Notes: a model not told the origin generated them from the sequence alone. Shown: positions 1-7,140, numbered from the stretch's first letter. The stretch is 48,680 nucleotides of DNA from SVQP01 sp045660125 (GCA_045660125.1 JAZRDG010000138.1:1-48680); one strand, 5' to 3'. Numbers and translations: made by a program.

Positions 1-205
1 CATAACTACGCAAAGCGTACCATAACTGCCCCAAGGGCACCATAACTACGCAAAGCGTACCATAACTGCCCCAAGGGCACCATAACTACGCGAAGCGTAC
101 CATAACTGCCCCAAGGGCACCATAACTACGCGAAGCGTACCATAACTGCCCCAAGGGCACCATAACTACGCGAAGCGTACCATAACTGCCCGAGGGGCAT
201 CACAT
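1..205 (-). repeat. Array of alternating triloop mini-hairpins after sigG
   Basis: Two 20-bp units alternate about five times with almost no divergence. On the plus strand one unit is CATAAC plus a TACGC-(G/A)... stem, namely TACGC-GAA-GCGTA (TACGC-AAA-GCGTA in the first two copies), and the other is CATAAC plus TGCCC-CAA-GGGCA. Each is therefore a 5-bp stem with a 3-nt loop, separated by a fixed CCATAAC spacer. Read in the direction of sigG the spacer is GTTATGG. The last copy (181-205) is diverged and runs into the sigG stop codon, where the sequence becomes GTGATG with the TGA stop inside it. The array runs off the left edge of the window, so its full length is unknown. It is not CRISPR-like, because the units are too short and there are no unique spacers. 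Confidence 0.9.
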
Positions 206-973
206 CTGCTTCCTGATCTTCTCCAGCGCGCCCTTTTCAAGGCGCGAGACCTGCGCTTGCGAGATGCCGATCTCCTCGGCAATCTCCATCTGCGTCTTGT
301 TTTTATAAAACCGCATGGCTATGATGTTACGCTCGCGCTCGGAGAGCGTTCGCATCGCCTCCTTGAGCGCAATGTTTTCAAGCCACGCGTCATCCCCCGA
401 GGTGCGGTCGCTGGGCTGATCGATCACGTAAAGCGTGTCACCGTTTTCGTTGTACACAGGCTCGTAAAGCGAAATAGGCTCCACAACCGCCTCCATCGCG
501 CGCAAAACCGCCTCCTTTTTCTCACCGATCTTGTCCGCAATCTCCTGCGCGCTCGGCTCGCGCTGGTGCTGGCGCAGCAGCTCTTCCCTTGCCTGCAGCG
601 ACCTGTAGGCAAGATCACGCACCGAACGGCTGATGCGAATGGTGTTGTTATCGCGCAGATACCGCCGTATCTCGCCAATGATCATGGGCACGGCATAGGT
701 CGAAAACTTGACGTCCAGGTCGATATTGAAGTTATCCACCGCCTTGACAAGCCCAATGCAGCCCACCTGAAACAAATCGTCCATATTCTCCTTGCGGCTT
801 GCAAAGCGCTGAATGATCGAGAGCACCAAGCGCAAATTACCAAAGATCAGCTCCTGCCGCGCCTCGGCATCCCCCTGCTTGGTGCGACGCAAAAGCTCGG
901 TCTTTTGCTCGTCGGTCAAAACGGTCAGCTTGGCGGTATTGACGCCGCATATTTCCACTTTGTTATAATACAT
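200..973 (-). CDS. sigG: RNA polymerase sporulation sigma factor SigG
   Basis: This is the forespore sigma factor of late sporulation, which directs core RNA polymerase to genes such as SASP and germination genes. The N-terminus NKVEICGVNTAKL closely matches the diagnostic start of SigG proteins. Region 2 (about residues 45-100, with LRLVLSIIQRFASR and DLFQVGCIGLVKAV), region 3 and a region 4 helix-turn-helix (TQMEIAEEIGISQAQVSRLE) follow in order, and the length (257 aa) fits the family. I start at the ATG at 973 because AAGGGGAG lies 5-6 nt upstream; an in-frame ATG ten codons earlier lies inside a hairpin and has no such site. The usual neighbours spoIIGA-sigE are not found upstream in this window. 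The hairpin array begins at the stop codon. Confidence 0.93.
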   Translation of the reverse strand: MYYNKVEICGVNTAKLTVLTDEQKTELLRRTKQGDAEARQELIFGNLRLVLSIIQRFASRKENMDDLFQVGCIGLVKAVDNFNIDLDVKFSTYAVPMIIGEIRRYLRDNNTIRISRSVRDLAYRSLQAREELLRQHQREPSAQEIADKIGEKKEAVLRAMEAVVEPISLYEPVYNENGDTLYVIDQPSDRTSGDDAWLENIALKEAMRTLSERERNIIAMRFYKNKTQMEIAEEIGISQAQVSRLEKGALEKIRKQM

Positions 974-974
974 A

Positions 975-1013
975 AAAACTCCCCTTGACGCATATTTCGT
1001 CAAAGGGAGTTTT
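975..1013 (-). promoter_or_regulatory. sigG leader hairpin sequestering the ribosome binding site
   Basis: The 16 bases AAAACTCCCCTTGACG (975-990) are the near-perfect reverse complement of 998-1013, with a 7-nt loop. In the sigG mRNA the single mismatch becomes a G-U pair. The downstream arm contains the AAGGGGAG ribosome binding site, two bases from the start codon, so a folded leader would hide it. A leader hairpin that damps translation of sigG is known in Bacillus subtilis; a role here is inferred from position only. Confidence 0.75.
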
Positions 1014-1036
1014 GCCCTTTCGGGCTATCTGTATGC
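1007..1036 (-). promoter_or_regulatory. Candidate sigma-F promoter of sigG
   Basis: On the minus strand GCATA (1032-1036) is followed after 15 nt by GGCAAAACTC (1007-1016). These match the sigma-F pattern GYATA and GGNNANAHTR at 14 of 15 positions. Transcription would start near 1000, inside the upstream arm of the leader hairpin, so only read-through transcripts would carry the complete hairpin. The promoter is deduced from pattern alone. Confidence 0.45.
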
Positions 1037-1132
1037 AATTTTCCCCCAAGGGGATTTTTTCCTGCATCGGGATCGCATCGCCAATATAGGGCGGCGCGAT
1101 ATGCCGAGCAACGGATTTCAAGAATATAGAGA

Positions 1133-1477
1133 TCAATGCTCTTTCAGCGCATCTGCAATCGCGCCGTACAGCTGCTCGCAGCTTTCAAGCGCGTACATGA
1201 CGTCGTCATCCGGCTCATCCACGTCAACCGAAATGCCGAATTCATCGGGGTAAATCTGTACGTCCACATAATACGTTCCGTATCTGCCCTGTATGCCAAT
1301 GCATTTTCCGCCCTTCACCCAGTCCACAAATATTTCTGCTTTTTGCATACCGAGCGAATTGAGTTTTTGCTGCATCTCTCCACTCAAATATTCGGACAGC
1401 AGCAAATCAAAAGCATCCATACCATCGCTTTTTTGATCCAGATATCTCTGTATCTTCTTTTTCTTGGAAATAAACAT
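1133..1477 (-). CDS. Hypothetical acidic protein, 114 aa
   Basis: I do not recognise this protein. It has a lysine-rich N-terminus (MFISKKKKIQRYLDQKS), no membrane segment or signal peptide, and an acidic C-terminal half containing DVQIYPDEFGISVDVDEPDDDV that looks like a beta-rich cytoplasmic domain. The start at 1477 is supported by AGAGGAAGGA just upstream. It is the last gene of a minus-strand run of small unknown genes (1133-2806), so it may share their transcript. Confidence 0.6.
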   Translation of the reverse strand: MFISKKKKIQRYLDQKSDGMDAFDLLLSEYLSGEMQQKLNSLGMQKAEIFVDWVKGGKCIGIQGRYGTYYVDVQIYPDEFGISVDVDEPDDDVMYALESCEQLYGAIADALKEH

Positions 1478-1534
1478 GTCCTTCCTCTTTCAAAGTGCAT
1501 CTCATAAACACAGAACGCAGGGCTGGATTGTCCC

Positions 1535-1771
1535 TTACTTTCTTTCGCCCAACAGGTTCCAAGCATACTCGGTCGCCGCGTCTTTATCCCTAAACTCTTG
1601 TCTTGCCGCATATCTGCCGTATTCGTAGTCCAGCCATTTGGTGACTACGTACCTGCCGCGTATGTTTTTGACGATCGTTACCGTAGCCTTCTCCATTTTT
1701 TTGTGCTTACAATTCAAGAAGTTACAAACGTACAAGCGCTCGTCAAGCGCTTTATCTTTGCTGCGTTTCAT
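1535..1771 (-). CDS. Hypothetical basic protein, 78 aa
   Basis: Not recognised. The protein is small and soluble, basic at the N-terminus, with CNFLNCKHKK and a C-terminal segment rich in aromatic and charged residues (YVVTKWLDYEYGRYAARQEF). The start codon overlaps the stop of a 31-codon reading frame by ATGA, and AGAGGA lies directly before it, which favours coupled translation. An in-frame Met at codon 26 (about 1696) is an alternative start. Confidence 0.55.
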   Translation of the reverse strand: MKRSKDKALDERLYVCNFLNCKHKKMEKATVTIVKNIRGRYVVTKWLDYEYGRYAARQEFRDKDAATEYAWNLLGERK

Positions 1772-1863
1772 TCCTCTATCTCCACCTTGCTTCTCTTCTC
1801 TTTGATGCGCTCGACCGTCTTCCGATCTCGCCTTGGGGCGATGCTCACATATGCATCTTGCAT
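1768..1863 (-). CDS. Small ORF (31 aa) sharing its tail with the acyltransferase
   Basis: The frame begins at ATG 1863, overlaps the 3' end of the membrane protein gene by 19 nt and ends in an ATGA overlap with the next gene. Its last 15 residues, VERIKEKRSKVEIEE, differ by one residue from the last 15 of the acyltransferase encoded at 2869-4074, and the DNA of the two tails is also similar. It could be a real small gene in the operon or the stub left by a duplication of the acyltransferase 3' end. No function can be assigned. Confidence 0.4.
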   Translation of the reverse strand: MQDAYVSIAPRRDRKTVERIKEKRSKVEIEE

Positions 1864-2486
1864 TTCTTCATGTAATATAGCTTTTGCAAAGACAGTAGCC
1901 CCAATGACATTGCACTATTGATAATACCAAGACATACCAATATGATAATAATAGCCGTGCTTTGCTCAACGTTTCGAAAGATTGCCGCAAAATTCGCACC
2001 CAGTATTCCTGCAGTAAATCCAATTGCCCCAATGCCGCTTTTCGCGGTTTTCTTTTTTAGATAAGTTCCCTTTTTCAGCGCTCTATGTGTTTGGATGCCG
2101 ACAAATAACGGGATGCAGATAACAGGCAAATAAATCAGCAAAAACCACGGAGTAAATCCCTTCAGCATGGTAAAATACATCAGCTCGAGAATGGAGAGAT
2201 CAACAACCCACGTCCCATATATGACAGCATCCAAGCAAAAGGCATCATGCAACGTCAGCCCATACGAGGAAAGCTTAAACGTCGTTATCACGCAAGCAAC
2301 AGAGACAATGAGCATGACAATGAGCAAAAATGGCCAAAATCCGCCCAGTATCGCCCCCGGAGCCATTCCTCCAATCAAAGCGAACACGAGGGGCACGAAA
2401 CATTGCGTCCTATATAGTTTTTCATCTTCTTTGAATGCCGAACCGGCAGAGACGTACTGAGATATCATATCAAAATTCATAGGCAT
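1845..2486 (-). CDS. Polytopic membrane protein of unknown function
   Basis: The protein is about 213 aa with roughly five hydrophobic segments: around CFVPLVFALIGGMAPGAI, PFLLIVMLIVSVACVIT, VIYGTWVVDLSIL, GFTPWFLLIYLPVICIPLFV and IIIILVCLGIINSAMSLG. A basic loop (HRALKKGTYLKKKTAKS) precedes the last part and a basic tail (MKKCKMHM) ends it. I recognise no family. The start is uncertain: GTG 2501, TTG 2498 and ATG 2486 are all in frame, and the first overlaps the preceding gene's stop. Codon use is less GC-rich than in the housekeeping genes of the window. Confidence 0.65.
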   Translation of the reverse strand: MPMNFDMISQYVSAGSAFKEDEKLYRTQCFVPLVFALIGGMAPGAILGGFWPFLLIVMLIVSVACVITTFKLSSYGLTLHDAFCLDAVIYGTWVVDLSILELMYFTMLKGFTPWFLLIYLPVICIPLFVGIQTHRALKKGTYLKKKTAKSGIGAIGFTAGILGANFAAIFRNVEQSTAIIIILVCLGIINSAMSLGLLSLQKLYYMKKCKMHM

Positions 2487-2494
2487 ATCCGTTT

Positions 2495-2722
2495 TCAACA
2501 CTTAGTTTTCTTTTTCAGCACTTTCTTTGCATCCGATCTGATGCGCTTTTCTGTACACAGATCACAGTAATACTCATAGGTTGTAACACTCAAATCCCGA
2601 TTGTTTTCGCGCAATCCGATGCTCCTGATTTCTTGTTCTGTGATATGCGTCCAAGATTCCAATTTGCGAGTAATATCATCCGCAGTAACGTAAACACAAT
2701 CCTGAATAGCGCACAAAATCAA
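2495..2722 (-). CDS. Hypothetical protein, 75 aa, with a CDLC motif
   Basis: Not recognised. The start is a TTG at 2722 preceded by AAGGGG four bases upstream. The sequence contains DDITRKLESWTHITEQEIRSIGL and then YYCDLCTEKRIRSDAKKVLKKKTKC. One CxxC plus a terminal Cys does not make a convincing zinc site. The gene overlaps or abuts the membrane protein downstream, so the two are probably translated from one mRNA. Confidence 0.5.
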   Translation of the reverse strand: MILCAIQDCVYVTADDITRKLESWTHITEQEIRSIGLRENNRDLSVTTYEYYCDLCTEKRIRSDAKKVLKKKTKC

Positions 2723-2737
2723 AAGCCCCTTACTGTA

Positions 2738-2806
2738 TTACTCTGCATAACGCAAGTCCTTCTTGAACGCTTCGGTTAGCGGTATTTGTGACTCAAACGA
2801 TAGCAT
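2738..2806 (-). CDS. Possible 22-aa peptide at the head of the small-gene cluster
   Basis: ATG at 2806 is preceded by AAAGGAGGATGAGAGCGT, a near-ideal ribosome binding site about 10 nt away, and opens a frame reading MLSFESQIPLTEAFKKDLRY plus AE before a stop at 2738. The next gene starts 16 nt further on. It may be a leader peptide that couples translation to the cluster, or the remnant of a longer gene. The only evidence is the binding site and position. Confidence 0.35.
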   Translation of the reverse strand: MLSFESQIPLTEAFKKDLRYAE

Positions 2807-2868
2807 ACGCTCTCATCCTCCTTTTTCCATTCGTTTCATAGCACATCAAAGCTACCTGCAGGCAGCCT

Positions 2869-4074
2869 TTATTCCTCTATCTCTACCTTAATTCTCTTCT
2901 CTTTGATCCGCTCGACCAGCTTTGCAGGCAGGTCGCAAAGGAAATTGATGCCCTTATCAATGCGCAAAAGGTCAAAGACGCAATTCTTAAACAGCGTGAT
3001 GATCGAGGTGACAAACCAGATTGCCAGCATCACGCCAAAGGAATACAGCACCATTTTCCACGTGGGCAGCTCTGCGAATTTGCGGAAGGAATGCCACAGC
3101 TTATCCCAATACCAGCCCGCGGAGCACACGTGCAGCACGAACACGCCCCACGTTGCCTTTGCAAAATTGGCGATCAGCAGCTTGACAGGCTTTCCCTTGA
3201 TCTTGATCTGCATAAAGAACAGAAGCAGCATGGTGGACATGATAACCATGCAGGGAGAGACGTAGCTGACAAGGTCGTCGCGGTAATCGTAGGTCACCGA
3301 ATCCTCCAGGATCAGCCCCAGCTCGGCTTGCTTTTCTATGTAGATCATCTTGAACCACGCCACAAATGCGGACAGCAAGAACGCAGGCAGCGTGACAAAC
3401 CACTTTGCCCACTTAGGCGCACCGTAAATGCGGAAATACGCGCCTATTACGTACAGGCAGATCAGCCAGATGGTAGAATACCCACCGCCAAGGTTGTAAT
3501 TGTCCCTGTGCATGATCAGCTTAAAGATGGTGGGTACCTGCAGCCAAATGATAATGGCAATATGCTGCCAGCGGTTCAGCGAAAGCAAGCCCTTATTCAG
3601 CAGCGGGATCAGCGGAAACATAAAGAAATAGGCGCACAGATACCAAAGCTCGCGGTGCGACAGAGGGAGCAAGCCCGAGATCCACCACTCCTTTTGCACC
3701 TCAACCGAGGGAATGAAAAAGTGCGTGATTGCGGTAATAGACAGGATCAGCACCACCGTCTCTACCCACAAAAAGATAAAGCGGCGGAACTTGAACTTGG
3801 TTTTGACGTTGGCAAAGCCCGAAATGATGGCATAGCAGTTGACCGAGCAATAGCCAAGCGTTTCCAAAAACCACGCGACCTGATAATTGGTCGAAAGGTA
3901 ATCGGAATACACGCGCACGCCGCCGTGCCCCATCACGTGCAAGAGTATAACAAGCATCATGGACACAATGCGGAACAGCTCCACGCCCATGTTTCTCTCG
4001 CTCTTTTGCGGCGTCGCGGGCAAAAGCTCGGCTTGCACCGTGGGCTGAGCAGGATTTATTTTTGTTGCAGTCAT
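2869..4074 (-). CDS. Acyltransferase family 3 membrane protein
   Basis: This 401-aa protein looks like an integral membrane O-acyltransferase of the OafA/WecH type, which adds acetyl or similar groups to surface sugars. The N-terminal RNMGVELFRIVSMMLVILLHVMGHG carries the conserved first helix and catalytic-site His of the family, and about ten hydrophobic segments follow (for example VETVVLILSITAITHFF, WLICLYVIGAYF, CMVIMSTMLLLFFMQ). The tail is cytoplasmic and highly charged (VERIKEKRIKVEIEE). It sits 12 bp after a glycosidase-like gene in a polysaccharide operon, which fits modification of a secreted glycan. Substrate unknown. Confidence 0.85.
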   Translation of the reverse strand: MTATKINPAQPTVQAELLPATPQKSERNMGVELFRIVSMMLVILLHVMGHGGVRVYSDYLSTNYQVAWFLETLGYCSVNCYAIISGFANVKTKFKFRRFIFLWVETVVLILSITAITHFFIPSVEVQKEWWISGLLPLSHRELWYLCAYFFMFPLIPLLNKGLLSLNRWQHIAIIIWLQVPTIFKLIMHRDNYNLGGGYSTIWLICLYVIGAYFRIYGAPKWAKWFVTLPAFLLSAFVAWFKMIYIEKQAELGLILEDSVTYDYRDDLVSYVSPCMVIMSTMLLLFFMQIKIKGKPVKLLIANFAKATWGVFVLHVCSAGWYWDKLWHSFRKFAELPTWKMVLYSFGVMLAIWFVTSIITLFKNCVFDLLRIDKGINFLCDLPAKLVERIKEKRIKVEIEE

Positions 4075-4086
4075 GGCAATTACTCC

Positions 4087-5562
4087 TTAATTTGATTGAT
4101 ATAAAATGCGAAGCACCAGCCCGGGGGCTGTTTGATCGGTTCCCGAGAAAACCTGTCGCGCAAAATCCTTGGTCACCTTGATATCGCTTCCCTGCACGCC
4201 CTCGGTCATTTCAAGGGCGCTATCGGCAAGCAGACTTTGTACGTACACCTTTACAGGCACGCGCGGCAGGTGCAGGCAGATATCGCAGCCAACACCCAGC
4301 AAGCCCACGGTTTCCACGCCGTCGGGGAGATTGCAATGCACGGTTGCGTCGGGATAGGCACAAACGCCATCCAGAGTGCGAGGCTGCACGCAAAGGCTAT
4401 ACGCACCGTTGGGATGCAGCGAAGCTGCCACGTACGGCTTGATCTCGCCATCCACCCCAATCGACTCTGCAGGGAGATTTCGCGCGATCACCGCAGGCGC
4501 GCCTTGGCGAACGCGCTTTCCGTACACGCTGCCGTACCATGTTGCGCCTTCCTTGAAATATTGCTCGTCAAACAGGATCTCCTTACTGCACGCGGTCTGT
4601 GTCAGAGTAAAGGGCGGCGCGATTCTCTGCCAGCGCAAGGCAGCCGTGACCTCGTCCAGCCGCCACGTGCGGTCGTCGTTCACCTCTTTGATCTTATCGG
4701 TATAATAATGCGAGCGCATGACGCCCGAGGCGCACCCTAACGCAGCGTTGATATAGCACTCGTCCTCGCCGTTGACGTATCCCTTGGATACAGACAACAA
4801 TGCAGACAAGCGATCCAGCGTGGTGGGAATACGCAATGCGCCCAGCACGTCGTAGCTGCGAAGCACCTGTGAAAACGCGGCAACGTGCTTGGCAAGCGCA
4901 AACACATCCTCCTCGCCCGCGTATCTTCCCTGCAAGGCGGCATCTTGATGCTCGGGCGCGTTGAGCGGCAGCATACAGGCAGCGTGCTCAATGATCAGCG
5001 CGGGATACAGCTGTGCCGCCATATCGGTCAAGGCCTTGCGAAAGGCGATATTGTCCGCCTGCGTGCCCCAATCCACCTTCCAGTATTCCACGCCTGCCTC
5101 ACGGCACCACAAAATGCGCTGCTGCCAGTAAGGCAGATCGCGCTCGGCAAAGGGCGCGTCAAAGTCAGGGGCGCACCTCTGCGCCGCTACCCAAAGCCCC
5201 AGCCCCTTCCAGCCGTGATCCTTGAGCATTTGATTGATGCGCTTGAGACGCTCGGCAGGAGGCAGCCCCTTTACCGAGGGAAAGCGTTGCTCATTCATGA
5301 TCAGCGAGCCAAAGCGGTCAGCACCTTGGCTTGGGCTGACGCCATAGTCCACGTCCCAGCCGTCGTCCAGCAGAAAATACAACTCGCCGCGCACCGCGTC
5401 AAATTGATGCACGTAGCCGTTTTCGCCAAAGATCAACGCCTCGTCCAGCATGTCGCGTCCACCCTTGGCAGCATCACCCACGATCACTGCCATAATGTTT
5501 TGCGCCTGCCAGGAGCACCAATAGGACAGGCTGCTTTTATTTTGATTTGGAATCAGATTCAT
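4087..5562 (-). CDS. Alpha-galactosidase-like glycoside hydrolase (clan GH-D)
   Basis: The protein of about 491 aa appears to be a retaining glycosidase of the GH27/GH36 type. It shows the clan's barrel motifs: FLLDDGWD (about residue 66-73), GLGLWVAA after strand 3, and EYWKVDWG (about residue 160), where the Asp of KVDWG is the expected nucleophile. A C-terminal beta-domain runs from about 380. There is no signal peptide, so it is cytoplasmic. Start: ATG 5562 has AGAGGAG upstream; the longer frame from 5592 lacks this. It lies between a priming sugar transferase and an acyltransferase, unusual for a catabolic enzyme, so a role in glycan trimming is possible. The family call is from motifs only. 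Confidence 0.65.
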   Translation of the reverse strand: MNLIPNQNKSSLSYWCSWQAQNIMAVIVGDAAKGGRDMLDEALIFGENGYVHQFDAVRGELYFLLDDGWDVDYGVSPSQGADRFGSLIMNEQRFPSVKGLPPAERLKRINQMLKDHGWKGLGLWVAAQRCAPDFDAPFAERDLPYWQQRILWCREAGVEYWKVDWGTQADNIAFRKALTDMAAQLYPALIIEHAACMLPLNAPEHQDAALQGRYAGEEDVFALAKHVAAFSQVLRSYDVLGALRIPTTLDRLSALLSVSKGYVNGEDECYINAALGCASGVMRSHYYTDKIKEVNDDRTWRLDEVTAALRWQRIAPPFTLTQTACSKEILFDEQYFKEGATWYGSVYGKRVRQGAPAVIARNLPAESIGVDGEIKPYVAASLHPNGAYSLCVQPRTLDGVCAYPDATVHCNLPDGVETVGLLGVGCDICLHLPRVPVKVYVQSLLADSALEMTEGVQGSDIKVTKDFARQVFSGTDQTAPGLVLRILYQSN

Positions 5563-5626
5563 GAAAAAGCTCCTCTTTACTTGATAGAACAATCAAAGAC
5601 GTGAAAAATTTGCCTTTTTCCAAACA

Positions 5627-6163
5627 TTATTCGTTATCCTTACCCGAAAGCACGGTTTTGACGGTCATCGCAAGGATCTTGAGATCCAGTGCAAGCGAGA
5701 GGTTTTCCGCGTACCACACGTTCATGGCAATTCTCTCGTTCCACGGCACCGATCTGCGTCCGTTGACCTGCGCCCAGCCCGTAATGCCGGGGCGCACCGA
5801 GAACATTTTACGCTGCTCTGCGGTATACTCCCCAAGCGGCATGGGCTCTCCGGGCAGCACGGGGCGCGGTCCGACCAGCGACATTTTGCCGCGCAGCACG
5901 TCCCACAGCTGCGGCAGCTCGTCCGCAAAGCCGCGCAGCAGCCGACCAACGCGCGTCACGCGCTGCTCACCCTGATACATCGTGCGGAATTTGTGCATGG
6001 TAAATTCTTTGCCGCCAACACCCAAACGCGTTTGCCTGTAAATGGCTTTTCCGGGGGAATCGATGCGCACAAGTAACGCAAGGGCAAGCATGGGCAGCCA
6101 CAAGGCAAGCAGCAAAGTCGCCGAGATCACGATATCCAAAGCACGCTTGATAATACGGTACAC
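5627..6163 (-). CDS. Polyprenyl-phosphate sugar-1-phosphate transferase
   Basis: This 178-aa protein belongs to the bacterial sugar transferase family (WcaJ/EpsL/PglC-like) that starts a glycan by moving a sugar phosphate to undecaprenyl phosphate. It has one N-terminal membrane segment (ALDIVISATLLLALWLPMLA) followed by the family signature: RQTRLGVGGKEFTMHKFRTM, then RVGRLLRGFADELPQLWDVL, GKMSLVGPRPV and RPGITGWAQVNGR. I choose the GTG at 6163 because it has AAAGGGGGAG six bases upstream and because the consensus promoter at 6195-6223 overlaps the only upstream in-frame ATG. It heads the operon with the glycosidase and acyltransferase. Confidence 0.9.
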   Translation of the reverse strand: MYRIIKRALDIVISATLLLALWLPMLALALLVRIDSPGKAIYRQTRLGVGGKEFTMHKFRTMYQGEQRVTRVGRLLRGFADELPQLWDVLRGKMSLVGPRPVLPGEPMPLGEYTAEQRKMFSVRPGITGWAQVNGRRSVPWNERIAMNVWYAENLSLALDLKILAMTVKTVLSGKDNE

Positions 6164-6194
6164 ACCACACTCCCCCTTTCGTTTGTTTTCTTTC

Positions 6195-6223
6195 ATTATA
6201 ACAAAAAACGCGCAATCTGTCAA
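6195..6223 (-). promoter_or_regulatory. Sigma-A promoter of the polysaccharide operon
   Basis: On the minus strand TTGACA (6218-6223) and TATAAT (6195-6200) are separated by exactly 17 nt, a perfect vegetative promoter. It directs transcription into the sugar transferase, glycosidase and acyltransferase genes. Confidence 0.8.
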
Positions 6224-6259
6224 CATGCGCGGCGTATCCCGAAAATTCACAATATGTGC

Positions 6260-6288
6260 TTGAAACCAAGAGCCAAACGTGATAAAAT
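6260..6288 (+). promoter_or_regulatory. Sigma-A promoter of the SanA-like gene
   Basis: TTGAAA (6260-6265), a 17-nt spacer and TAAAAT (6283-6288) lie 25 bp before the start codon. The promoter diverges from that of the sugar transferase, with the two about 40 bp apart. Confidence 0.65.
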
Positions 6289-6312
6289 AACTGCATGAAC
6301 GGAGGGGATGTC

Positions 6313-6996
6313 ATGAAAAAGCATATCAAAATACTCATCATTGCGCTATCCTGCCTGCTGTGCGCCGCGCTGCTTGGCGCGTCTGCCCTGCTGCTTGCCA
6401 ATGCGCATGTCAAAAGCAGCACCAAAGCCCGCATCCTCTCTGCCGAGCAAGCAGCGGAGCTTGACGGCGTGGATTGCATTGTGGTGCTGGGCTGCCTTGT
6501 CAAAGCAGACGGAACACCCAGCGACATGCTGGCTGACCGCATTGCGGTTGGCGTCACGCTTTACGAAAACGGCACCTCCCCCAAGCTGCTCATGAGCGGC
6601 GACCACGGACAAAAGGAATACGACGAGGTCAACACCATGAAGACCTGCGCCATTGACGCAGGCGTGCCGAGCGAGGATATCTTTATGGATCACGCAGGCT
6701 TTTCCACCTATGAGTCCATCTATCGTGCAAAAGAGATCTTCGGTGCGGATAAAATCGTGATCGTCACGCAGGAATACCACCTGCACCGCGCGCTTTATAT
6801 CGCAAACGCCCTTGGAATCGAGGCTTACGGCGTCAGCGCAGACCTGCGCACCTATGCAGGGCAAACCAAGCGCGACGTGCGCGAGATCCTCGCCCGTATC
6901 AAGGACATGGGATATTCCCTGCTCAAGCCCGAGCCCACCTACCTTGGCGAGCCGATTTCACTTGACGGGAGCGGTGACGTGACCAACGATCAATAA
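6313..6996 (+). CDS. SanA/YdcF-like (DUF218) membrane-anchored protein
   Basis: The 227-aa protein has one N-terminal membrane anchor (ILIIALSCLLCAALLGASALLLA) and an extracytoplasmic DUF218 domain, related to E. coli SanA and YdcF, which are linked to envelope integrity. Motifs seen include DCIVVLGCLVKADGTPSDML, a central LLMSGDHG, STYESIYRAKEIFG and KIVIVTQEYHLHRALYIA. The biochemical activity of this family is not established. ATG 6313 is preceded by GGAGGGG; an ATG six codons earlier is less well placed. It stands alone between divergent and convergent neighbours. Confidence 0.85.
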   Translation: MKKHIKILIIALSCLLCAALLGASALLLANAHVKSSTKARILSAEQAAELDGVDCIVVLGCLVKADGTPSDMLADRIAVGVTLYENGTSPKLLMSGDHGQKEYDEVNTMKTCAIDAGVPSEDIFMDHAGFSTYESIYRAKEIFGADKIVIVTQEYHLHRALYIANALGIEAYGVSADLRTYAGQTKRDVREILARIKDMGYSLLKPEPTYLGEPISLDGSGDVTNDQ

Positions 6997-7017
6997 CCCA
7001 CACCCACTCCTCCACCC

Positions 7018-7130
7018 CGTAGGGGCGCATTCCATATGCGCCCGCAATGATCGGACGGGCGGATATAGAATCCGCCCCTACACCTCCGCACCTCCGCTTC
7101 CCAGGTGCGCATTCCATATGCGCCGCCCAT
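7018..7130. repeat. Composite REP-like palindromic repeat
   Basis: Three palindromes follow one another: GGGCGCAT-TCCAT-ATGCGCCC type (7023-7043), GGGCGGATATAGAATCCGCC type (7057-7077) and a second copy of the first (7104-7124). They are framed by GTAGGGG and CCCCTAC. The same two palindromes occur in the same order and orientation at 23184-23236. They code for nothing. The block sits between the convergent ends of the SanA-like gene and the kinase-like gene. Confidence 0.85.
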
Positions 7131-7140
7131 CCAAGCGAAA

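Noticed and set aside
1..200. CRISPR array
   Set aside because: The repeated units are 20 bp, there are no unique spacers and no cas genes; the array consists of two alternating hairpins.
1805..1835. Sequencing-adapter chimera (TCTTCCGATCT present)
   Set aside because: An 11-base match to an Illumina adapter end lies at 1819-1831, but the reading frame through it continues naturally and the flanks belong to the same overlapping gene cluster, so chance is more likely. Reads over the site would settle it.
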